Shown here one piece after another: positions 1-5,679 of a stretch of DNA of 5,831 nucleotides (position 1 is its first letter; each line of letters begins with the position of its first letter). The DNA is from an uncultured Collinsella sp. (lineage in GTDB: Bacteria > Actinomycetota > Coriobacteriia > Coriobacteriales > Coriobacteriaceae): positions 1 to 5,831 of the forward strand of contig CAUDYH010000091.1 in NCBI GenBank assembly GCA_958453575.1, given 5' to 3'. The position numbers and the translations under genes are program-made. The notes beneath the pieces were generated by a model, which worked only from the letters and a program-made list of their open reading frames with translations, was not told where the DNA came from and searched no databases.

Positions 1-1
1 T

Positions 2-421
2 CCCGCCCTCGCGGCCGGCAAGGTGGTCCTGTGCGACCGCTTCTACGATTCCACGACCTGCTACCAGGCGTTTGCTGACGGCCTCGATCGCCAGATGGTG
101 CGCGACGCCAACAACCTGGCCGTCGCGGGTACGCACCCGGCGCTCACGCTCGTCTATCACATCACGCCCGAGCAGGCGGCGCTGCGCATGGCCGCCCGTG
201 GTGCGGCAGACCGCATGGAGGCCAAGGGTATGGCCTTCCAAGAGCGTGTTTACCAGGGATTTTGCGCCATTGCCGCTGAGGAACCAAACCGCGTAAAGCT
301 CATCGACGCGACCGCGTCCATCGAGGACGTCTTCGCGCAGACGGTCGAGCAGGTTCGCGCCTACGGCCTCGACATTCCGCAAGATGTCGTCGCCGCTGCG
401 CTTGCCAAGGAGGCCGAGTAA
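2..421 (+). CDS. tmk: Thymidylate kinase, C-terminal part (cut by window edge)
   Basis: Thymidylate kinase phosphorylates dTMP to dTDP with ATP in the cytosol, a required step of dTTP synthesis. The 5' end, including the P-loop, lies left of the window; 139 residues remain, read from base 2 with stop TAA at 419-421. The visible part has the Asp-Arg-Phe motif (DRFYDST, residues 12-18 of the visible part) that in this family contacts the substrate, and the DRMEAKG...FQERVYQGF segment typical of the LID/helix region of TMP kinases. It ends with an ordinary family C-terminus (LIDATASIEDVFAQ). The gene is followed after 1 nt by holB, whose Shine-Dalgarno sequence lies inside the last tmk codons, so the two are almost certainly one transcript. 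The family assignment is firm from the motifs and from the neighbouring holB. Confidence 0.93.
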   Translation, partial: PALAAGKVVLCDRFYDSTTCYQAFADGLDRQMVRDANNLAVAGTHPALTLVYHITPEQAALRMAARGAADRMEAKGMAFQERVYQGFCAIAAEEPNRVKLIDATASIEDVFAQTVEQVRAYGLDIPQDVVAAALAKEAE

Positions 422-422
422 C

Positions 423-1550
423 ATGGCCCCCGCTCAGGCAAGCCTGCTGGCCAAGCTCGACACCCAAGAGCGCGTGCGCGACTTTTTGACCAATGCCGTC
501 GCCAGCGGTCGCGCATCGCATGCCTACCTGTTTTTGGGCGCGCCCGGCGCGGGCAAGCTCGACGCCGCGTGGGCGCTCGCCCAAGCCTTCCTGTGCGAGC
601 AGGATGGCTGCGGCTCATGCGACAGCTGCGTGCGCGTCGCCCGCCATACGCACCCCGACGTGCACTATTACACGCCCGAGAGCGCCACGGGCTACCTCAT
701 CGCTCAGACCCGCGAGCTGCTCGACGACGTGCCTCTGGCGCCCATCCGTGCCAAGGCCAAGGTCTACATCATCGACCGTGCCGAGCAGCTGCGCGCCAAC
801 ACCGCCAACGCACTGCTCAAAACACTCGAGGAGCCGCCCGAGGGCGTTATGTTCATCCTGCTGGGCACCTCGGCAGACGTGATGTTGCCCACCATCGTGA
901 GCCGCTGCCAGTGCGTGCCGTTTCGGCTGGTATCGCCCGCCGTCGCCGCGCAGGCCGTGAGCCGCGCCACCGGTCAGGACCCTGCGCGTTGCCGCATGGC
1001 CGTCGCCGTAGCGGGAAGCCCCACGCGTGGCATCGAGTTCCTCAAGAGCGCTGAGCGCCAGGACGCCCGCCGTCAGATGGTTCGCGCCATCGATTCGCTT
1101 ATCGCCGCCGACGAGGCCGACGTGCTCAGCCGCGCCAAGTCACTCATCGTCGCCGTTAAGGCGCCGCTCGCCGAGGTCAAGTCCACGCAGGAAAAGGTGC
1201 TCGAGCAAAACGCCGACTACCTGTCGCGTGGAGCATTGAAGCAGCTTGAGGACCGCAACAAGCGCGAACTCAACGCGCGCGAGCGTTCGGGTATCATGGA
1301 AGCGTTGGCGAGCGCGCGGACGCTCATGCGCGATGTGCTGCTGACACTTCAGGACGAGGCAGCCGACGTGGTGAACGAAGACGTGCGCGACACGATTGGT
1401 CGGCTTGCCGCCGCGACGAATGTTGCGGGTGCCACCCGGGCGCTCGAGGCAGTCGCGACCGCCGAGCGCAACATCGCCAGAAACGTTACTCCCCAGCTGG
1501 CCATCGAGGTCATGCTGTTCGATATCAGGAAGGCACTGAAATGCCGTTAG
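423..1550 (+). CDS. holB: DNA polymerase III subunit delta'
   Basis: Delta' is the AAA+ clamp-loader subunit that works with delta and tau/gamma to load the sliding clamp on DNA. The 375-residue protein begins at ATG 423, preceded by AAGGAGG at 407-413 with a 9-nt spacing; this is preferred over an in-frame ATG at 384 inside tmk. Visible features are: the P-loop GAPGAGK (39-45); four zinc-ligand cysteines C58, C63, C66 and C69 (CEQDGCGSCDSC), as in gamma/tau/delta'; a Walker B-like KVYIIDRAEQL (113-123); LLKTLEEPP (131-139); and the SRC motif (160-162), which holds the trans-acting arginine finger in clamp loaders. The Walker B segment reads DRAE rather than DEAD/DEAH; delta' proteins are often poor or inactive ATPases, so this fits, although the P-loop itself is intact. 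The 3' end overlaps ricT by 10 nt. DnaX is the main alternative, but the length, the tmk neighbour and ricT favour HolB. Confidence 0.93.
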   Translation: MAPAQASLLAKLDTQERVRDFLTNAVASGRASHAYLFLGAPGAGKLDAAWALAQAFLCEQDGCGSCDSCVRVARHTHPDVHYYTPESATGYLIAQTRELLDDVPLAPIRAKAKVYIIDRAEQLRANTANALLKTLEEPPEGVMFILLGTSADVMLPTIVSRCQCVPFRLVSPAVAAQAVSRATGQDPARCRMAVAVAGSPTRGIEFLKSAERQDARRQMVRAIDSLIAADEADVLSRAKSLIVAVKAPLAEVKSTQEKVLEQNADYLSRGALKQLEDRNKRELNARERSGIMEALASARTLMRDVLLTLQDEAADVVNEDVRDTIGRLAAATNVAGATRALEAVATAERNIARNVTPQLAIEVMLFDIRKALKCR

Positions 1551-3241
1551 TCGTACCCGTTAAGTTTACCTACGCCTCGCGCGACCTGTGGTTCGATCCG
1601 CAGGATTTGGATATCCTCGAGGCCGATTATGCCATTTGCTCCACCGAGCGCGGAACCGAGATCGGCCTGGTCACGGCCGATCCCTTTGAGGTGCCGCAAG
1701 ACGAGATCGGTCAGCCGCTTAAGCCCGTGCTGCGCGTGGCGAGCGACATTGACCTGCAGCTTGCCGACGACCTGGCCATCCAGGGCGACGAGGCCATGGT
1801 CGATTTCCGCCGTCTGGTCAAAGAACTCGACCTCGAGATGAAGCCGGTGGGCGTCGAGTACCTGTTTGGCGGCGAGAAGGCCGTGTTCTACTTTGCGGCC
1901 GAGGAGCGCGTCGATTTTCGCCAGCTCGTCAAGGATCTGTCCTCGACGCTGCACATTCGCGTCGACATGCGCCAGATCGGCGTGCGCGACGAGACTCGCC
2001 TGGTGGGCGGCTATGCCCAGTGCGGCCAGGAGCTCTGTTGCACGCGCTTTGGCGGACAGTTTGAGCCCGTCTCGATCCGCATGGCAAAAGAGCAGGACCT
2101 GCCGCTCAATTCCTCCAAGATCAGCGGCGTTTGCGGCCGCCTGATGTGCTGCCTGCGCTATGAGTTCGAAGCGTACAAGGACTTTAAGAGCCGTGCGCCC
2201 AAAAAGAAGACGCTCATCGATACGCCGCTCGGCAAGGCGCGTATCCAGGAATATGACACGCCGCGCGAGCAGCTGGTGTTGCGTCTGGAGAACGGCAAAG
2301 TCTTTAAGGTCAACCTGGCCGATATGACCTGCTCGGAGGGCTGCAAAAAGAAGGCCGCCGAGCAGGGCTGCAACTGCCGCCCCGACTGCGTGACGCGCGA
2401 CGTGCTCGAGCGCATCGAGTCGCCCGAGATGCGTCTGGCGCTTATGGAGCTCGACCGCGAGAACGGCGTCGACGTGGGCGATGGCCTGTCGAGCGCCGAC
2501 CGTCTGGCCGGTACGTCGATGCCCAAGCGCCGTCGTCGCGATGCTGAATCCGATGCTCGCGCCGGTCAGGGGCAGGGCGAGGGCCGTGGCCGCGGAAAGG
2601 GCCGCAGCAAGGCCGAGGCGCCTGAGGTCGAGGATACCGCCGGTGGCCGTCGCCGCCGCAAGCGTGCGGGCTCTGCCGATGCCGGCGAGGCCGCAGCCGC
2701 CGGCAAGAACGGAGCTCGCGAGCGCGAGGTTCAACAGCCCCAGCAGCAAAACCGCGGCGGTGGCATGAACCCCACGCGCCGTCGTCGCCGTCATCTGTCG
2801 AGCGAGGAGCGCGAGGACGCCTTCCGCGCCGCAGTTGCTCGCGAGGCTGGTGCCGCTTCCAAGGGCGCCTCGGCCTCCGACGCGCCTGCCGACAAGGGCG
2901 GCAAGTCACGTGGCGAGGAGGAGCGCGCACCGCGTCCGCGTCGTCGCCATTCCTCGGGCGCGCAGCAGAAGCCCTCAGTGCCCTCCGTTGCCGATCAGGT
3001 CTCGGATGGCGAGGTCAAGGTCACGCGCCGTCGTCCCGGAGATGGCGGGGGAGCGGCTGCCAAGGCTTCGCGTGGCGCCGCTCGCGACGAGCGCGAGCCG
3101 CGCGAGGATCGCGGTGGCGAGGGCTCGGCCGACCAGGGTCAAAAGCGCCGTCGCCGTCGCCGTTCCCGCAAGCCGCGCCAGGATGGTGGCGAGGGCTCGG
3201 CCCCGTCTTCGTCTGCACCACAACCGCCTGCCGGCGAATAA
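1541..3241 (+). CDS. ricT: PSP1/RicT (YaaT) family protein with basic low-complexity tail
   Basis: RicT belongs to the PSP1 family. In Bacillus subtilis it forms an Fe-S complex with RicA and RicF that assists RNase Y-dependent mRNA maturation and affects competence, biofilm formation and sporulation. Here the ATG at 1541 lies inside the holB end and is preceded by AGGAAGG at 1527-1533 (7-nt spacing). The PSP1 core spans about residues 1-262. It has the two family cysteine motifs, C161-x4-C166-C167 and C198-x4-C203-C204, the expected cluster ligands. After the point where the B. subtilis protein ends come five more cysteines (C264, C268, C277, C279, C283) and then, from about residue 325 to 566, an Arg/Gly/Ala/Glu-rich tail with arginine patches at 330-333, 370-375, 413-417, 467-469, 497-499 and 536-544. 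The tail is probably disordered and RNA-binding (inference). At 566 residues it is about twice the usual length. No ricA or ricF is in the window. Confidence 0.9.
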   Translation: MPLVVPVKFTYASRDLWFDPQDLDILEADYAICSTERGTEIGLVTADPFEVPQDEIGQPLKPVLRVASDIDLQLADDLAIQGDEAMVDFRRLVKELDLEMKPVGVEYLFGGEKAVFYFAAEERVDFRQLVKDLSSTLHIRVDMRQIGVRDETRLVGGYAQCGQELCCTRFGGQFEPVSIRMAKEQDLPLNSSKISGVCGRLMCCLRYEFEAYKDFKSRAPKKKTLIDTPLGKARIQEYDTPREQLVLRLENGKVFKVNLADMTCSEGCKKKAAEQGCNCRPDCVTRDVLERIESPEMRLALMELDRENGVDVGDGLSSADRLAGTSMPKRRRRDAESDARAGQGQGEGRGRGKGRSKAEAPEVEDTAGGRRRRKRAGSADAGEAAAAGKNGAREREVQQPQQQNRGGGMNPTRRRRRHLSSEEREDAFRAAVAREAGAASKGASASDAPADKGGKSRGEEERAPRPRRRHSSGAQQKPSVPSVADQVSDGEVKVTRRRPGDGGGAAAKASRGAARDEREPREDRGGEGSADQGQKRRRRRRSRKPRQDGGEGSAPSSSAPQPPAGE

Positions 3242-3304
3242 CGCCCGCGAGCGGATTTAACCAGCCTTGCCCCAATCGCGTCGGGGTACCATAGCGCTGA
3301 ATCA

Positions 3305-3340
3305 ACAACCCTCCCTGCGATCGAACGTAGGGCGGGTTGT
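3305..3340 (+). promoter_or_regulatory. Hairpin in the comF leader, over the likely ribosome binding site
   Basis: The arms 3305-3316 (ACAACCCTCCCT) and 3329-3340 (AGGGCGGGTTGT) pair at 11 of 12 positions and continue inward with a G-U and two G-C pairs around a 6-nt loop. The right arm holds the only purine-rich, SD-like run (AGGGCGGG, 3329-3336) before the GTG start at 3344, so the stem would bury the ribosome binding site. No T-run follows, so it does not look like a standard intrinsic terminator. The rest of the 3242-3343 gap shows a small CCCC/GGGG inverted repeat (3270-3273 with 3283-3286) and nothing else I can name. Confidence 0.5.
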
Positions 3341-3343
3341 GTC

Positions 3344-4150
3344 GTGAAGAGCCATCTGAACATATTGAGCTGTCTGCAGGGTGCCGGTGCCCTACCGTTT
3401 GCGGACGAATTACTACCGTTTGCCGAGCGGGTGGCACGCGAGGCGCTCGAGGCATTGTCGCCAACACGATGTGCCGGCTGCGAGCGCGCCGGTACGCTTA
3501 TTTGCCAAGACTGCCTGGCTGCGCTCACGCTCATCGACCCACGTCATAGCTGCACCCGATGCGGCGCCCCGTTTGGGGATTTGCTGTGCACTGAGTGTTC
3601 GGTCGAGGGCACGTCCTCGGCAATGGCGGAGGCGCTCGATCGCTGCCTGGCGTGCGCCGTCTATGCGCATCCGCTGCCGCGCATCATTAAAGCGTACAAG
3701 GATGCGGGCGAGCGACGTCTGGCTCCGTATCTGGCGGAGCTGCTCTACGACACCGCCCTGCATGCCCAGGTCGTAGCGCCCGATCGCTTAGGAGGTGTGC
3801 TGTCCGGTGCGGATGCGGTGGTGTTTGTGCCTGCGACGGCGGCAGCGTTTCGGCGGCGTGGTTTCGATCATATGGAGGCCATTGCGCGCCCATTTTGCGA
3901 GCTGTCGGGTGTTCCCCTGCTCGATGCCCTCGTCAAGTACGGGCATGGCGACCAGCGCGAACTCGGTCGTGAGGAGCGTCGCGAGCGTGCCCAAGGCATG
4001 TACGAGACGGTTGAGGACGTGCGCGGCCGCCGCCTACTGCTTATCGATGACGTTATCACCACGGGCGCGACCATGGCAGCAGCCTCGGCGGAGCTCAAGC
4101 GTGCCGGCGCTGCGGCAGTCGATGGCCTTGCTATCGCACGTGTTTGGTAG
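3344..4150 (+). CDS. comFC: ComF-family phosphoribosyltransferase-like protein (ComFC)
   Basis: ComF-family proteins have a type I phosphoribosyltransferase fold behind an N-terminal zinc-ribbon-like part. In transformable bacteria ComFC is needed for handling incoming single-stranded DNA; in many other species the role is unknown. The 268-residue product starts at GTG 3344, the only upstream start in the open frame; GTG 3431 is an alternative that would still keep all motifs. Two pairs of CxxC motifs (C43/C46 with C54/C57, and C70/C73 with C82/C85) form the metal-binding region. The core shows RRGFDH (171-176, matching the family's RGFNQ/H) and the PRPP-binding loop LLLIDDVITTGAT (231-243), complete with both aspartates and the TTGAT turn. 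The protein ends normally at a TAG at 4148-4150. The helicase ComFA is not next to it. The next gene begins 10 nt later, suggesting co-transcription. Naming as ComFC is by motif and length. Confidence 0.88.
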   Translation: MKSHLNILSCLQGAGALPFADELLPFAERVAREALEALSPTRCAGCERAGTLICQDCLAALTLIDPRHSCTRCGAPFGDLLCTECSVEGTSSAMAEALDRCLACAVYAHPLPRIIKAYKDAGERRLAPYLAELLYDTALHAQVVAPDRLGGVLSGADAVVFVPATAAAFRRRGFDHMEAIARPFCELSGVPLLDALVKYGHGDQRELGREERRERAQGMYETVEDVRGRRLLLIDDVITTGATMAAASAELKRAGAAAVDGLAIARVW

Positions 4151-4153
4151 GGG
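4149..4153 (+). promoter_or_regulatory. Ribosome binding site that decides the start at GTG 4161
   Basis: AGGGG overlaps the comF stop codon and stands 7 nt before GTG 4161. A competing in-frame GTG at 4140, inside comF, lacks such a sequence at the right distance, and a second GTG at 4167 is spaced less well. The overlap with the comF stop suggests translational coupling. Confidence 0.6.
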
Positions 4154-4160
4154 TGGTTTT

Positions 4161-5270
4161 GTGGCAGTGAAGATTGAGCGGCGCAACGAGCCGACAGGCG
4201 AACAGCTAGCGGCTTCCGTAATCCTAACAGGCGCTTCAGCGCTGCGCATGATGCGCGCCGAGCGCCGGCAGATGGGCTATATCAGCTGGAAGGACCTTAA
4301 TCCCGATGAAGAGCGCCGTGTGCTGCGCACGTCGTCGCCCTCGACCGAGGATATCTATCTTCCTGACTTGGTGCGAATTGGAGCCAAAAGTGGCGAGGTG
4401 CAAGAAGATCTGTGCTTGCTGGTGGGATCTGCGGCGCAGCGCCGCCGTATGCCTGGCGTAGGCTGGTCCGTGTGTTCCGGGTTGCCCGCCGGCTCGATTC
4501 TAGAGGTGGAACCGGGGGTGTACAGCCTATCTCCCGAGGCCCTTTGTGTTGCCGTTGCGCGCGAGGTCGGCTGCATCCAGGCGTTTGCCCTGGCCCAGGA
4601 GCTGTGCTCTAAGATTTCACTGAGCGACCGCGGGAAGTATCTGCCTCCCTACACCTCGCCTGTTACGAATAAACTTGCAAAGGACAAGGACCAGCCAGCA
4701 GACGTGGGCTACTTTGAAGTCGAACCGGTGCTGACGCCCGATCGCCTGGCAGATTACCTTACGACATGCAAGGGAAGCACGGCCAAACAATTGCAGCGTC
4801 TGTGTCCCTACTTGTCAGAAAACCTGCTCTCGCCCATGGAGTGCATCATGCTCGCCCTGTTTTCGCTTCCGTTTTCCTATGGCGGGTTTGCCTGCGGACC
4901 TTTTAAGACCGACTACAAGATCGAGTTCGATGACCGTGCGCAGGCAATCTCGGGGATGCCTCATGCAGTTTGCGATGCGTATCAAGAAGCGGCCCGGTTT
5001 GACCTGGAATACAACGGTGAGCTGGGCCATTCCTCTCGGAGGGGACGTATCCATGATGAAAAACGCAACACGGGCTTGATTACTATGGGAATCGAGGTCG
5101 CAACGGTCAACAACGAAATGCTTTGCGACATGGAAGCGATGGAAGCGCTCGCATGGCGCATCCACCAGCGTATGCGAAAGCGGTACCGGAATCGCGTCGA
5201 TGCCCGCAGAAAGAAGCAAGAGGCGTTGCTTAACACGCTGCGGGTGTGTTTTGGGCTTAAGCCGGTCTAA
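4161..5270 (+). CDS. Uncharacterised protein with Vsr/DUF559-like C-terminal nuclease fold (AbiEi/DUF559-like)
   Basis: This 369-residue protein has no assigned function. I recognise a layout that I associate with Coriobacteriia. A middle part (about 60-155) reads LPAGSILEVEPGVYSLSPE and then AREVGCIQAFALAQELCS, much like the segment linking the N- and C-terminal parts in AbiEi/DUF559-type proteins. The motif SPMECIMLALFSLPFSYGGF (224-243) follows. The C-terminal part has the DUF559/Vsr-like pattern: D272, then EYNGELGH (283-290), then HDEKR (298-302), then GIEVATV (310-316). In DUF559 proteins the second block is usually E-x-D-G, so N285 is a departure at a position expected to be acidic. 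The tail (338-352) is very basic. There is no signal peptide or membrane segment, so it should be cytosolic. Start choice is explained under the ribosome binding site. It follows comF by 10 nt; no toxin-like partner gene is present. Nuclease activity is inference only; an inactive, DNA-binding role is equally possible. Confidence 0.75.
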   Translation: MAVKIERRNEPTGEQLAASVILTGASALRMMRAERRQMGYISWKDLNPDEERRVLRTSSPSTEDIYLPDLVRIGAKSGEVQEDLCLLVGSAAQRRRMPGVGWSVCSGLPAGSILEVEPGVYSLSPEALCVAVAREVGCIQAFALAQELCSKISLSDRGKYLPPYTSPVTNKLAKDKDQPADVGYFEVEPVLTPDRLADYLTTCKGSTAKQLQRLCPYLSENLLSPMECIMLALFSLPFSYGGFACGPFKTDYKIEFDDRAQAISGMPHAVCDAYQEAARFDLEYNGELGHSSRRGRIHDEKRNTGLITMGIEVATVNNEMLCDMEAMEALAWRIHQRMRKRYRNRVDARRKKQEALLNTLRVCFGLKPV

Positions 5271-5301
5271 TATCGTGTCGAAAATAGGGGGTTAATCATA
5301 T

Positions 5302-5526
5302 GCCCTGGCCAAAATATGGCAAATATGAGTACTGTCACTAAATCAGTAACAGCAAAATCAAGGAATTTAGGACTTGGAGGCGGTGTAAAGTAAGAAAATA
5401 ATAAACAAATGTAGAATAACTAAGCATCAGGTTGGCGACACTGAGCGCAAAATCTGTCCGAGAGGCCAAAATTGCCTGTTACTAAATTGGTGGCAGTACT
5501 CATATTTGCCATATTTTGACCAGGGC
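5302..5526. repeat. Long imperfect inverted repeat, 51-nt arms around a 123-nt AT-rich spacer
   Basis: The left arm (5302-5352) and right arm (5476-5526) are reverse complements at 46 of 51 positions. The outer 33 nt (5302-5334 against 5494-5526) differ at a single base. In a plus-strand transcript two of the five differences would still form G-U pairs, leaving three mispairs in a stem of about 50 bp. The spacer is markedly AT-rich compared with the genes. No transposase, target duplication or T-run is visible. It could be an inverted pair of a dispersed genomic repeat, a non-autonomous mobile element, or a transcription-ending structure after the upstream gene. Confidence 0.85.
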
Positions 5527-5542
5527 ACCCTAAGAAGGGCGC

Positions 5543-5571
5543 CCCGGAGCTCCCCGTAGGGGAGCTCCGGG
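5543..5571. terminator. Perfect 13-bp GC-rich stem-loop, possible terminator without U-tract
   Basis: Arms CCCGGAGCTCCCC (5543-5555) and GGGGAGCTCCGGG (5559-5571) pair without mismatch around the triloop GTA. It stands between the end of the upstream gene and the promoter at 5644, where a terminator would be expected. Neither side shows a run of T that would mark a classical intrinsic terminator (CTTCATAGG to the right), so the function is uncertain; it may instead be a palindromic repeat. Confidence 0.45.
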
Positions 5572-5643
5572 CTTCATAGGGGCACGAATAGCCCACTCCG
5601 ACCTGCAAAATCTGTACTCGCGATGCGAATGACGCCCCTAACC

Positions 5644-5672
5644 TTAAACTTTAGCTTGAACTTAGCTATAAT
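5644..5672 (+). promoter_or_regulatory. Sigma-70-type promoter for the downstream leader
   Basis: A perfect -10 box TATAAT (5667-5672) lies exactly 17 nt after a weaker -35 box TTAAAC (5644-5649, three of six consensus bases). The local stretch is AT-rich in an otherwise GC-rich setting. Transcription would begin around 5678-5680, just upstream of the structured leader. A growth-linked housekeeping promoter would fit the proposed ribosomal protein operon. Confidence 0.75.
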
Positions 5673-5679
5673 GCGCTAC

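Noticed and set aside
1547..2794. A 415-residue open frame on the minus strand opposite ricT
   Set aside because: It lies wholly antisense to a clearly recognised gene, has an Ala/Leu/Arg-heavy composition typical of antisense frames in GC-rich DNA, and shows no domain motif.
3245..3258. CCGC-GA-GCGG followed by ATTT after ricT as a terminator
   Set aside because: The loop is only 2 nt, too small for a stable hairpin, and the T-run is three bases.
3267..3295. Possible promoter before comF: TTGCCC with TACCAT (14-nt gap) or CATAGC (17-nt gap)
   Set aside because: The first pair has the wrong spacing, and the second has only three of six -10 bases and lacks the first and last T. Not strong enough to list.
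3021..3467. Minus-strand open frame across the ricT end and comF start
   Set aside because: It is antisense to both genes and has no motif or ribosome binding site.
3795..4160. Upstream extension of the 369-residue protein inside comF, from ATG 3795
   Set aside because: The added residues overlap the conserved ComFC core in another frame and look like frame-shadow translation (Arg/Ser/Cys-rich). A good ribosome binding site supports GTG 4161.
5254..5263. Palindrome GGCTTAAGCC at the end of the 369-residue gene
   Set aside because: It lies within the last codons, has no loop and no T-run, and is within chance expectation.
5420..5608. A 62-residue minus-strand open frame through the inverted repeat and stem-loop
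   Set aside because: It runs across the GC-rich palindrome and the right repeat arm with no ribosome binding site or recognisable domain. It is more likely a chance open frame over repeats.
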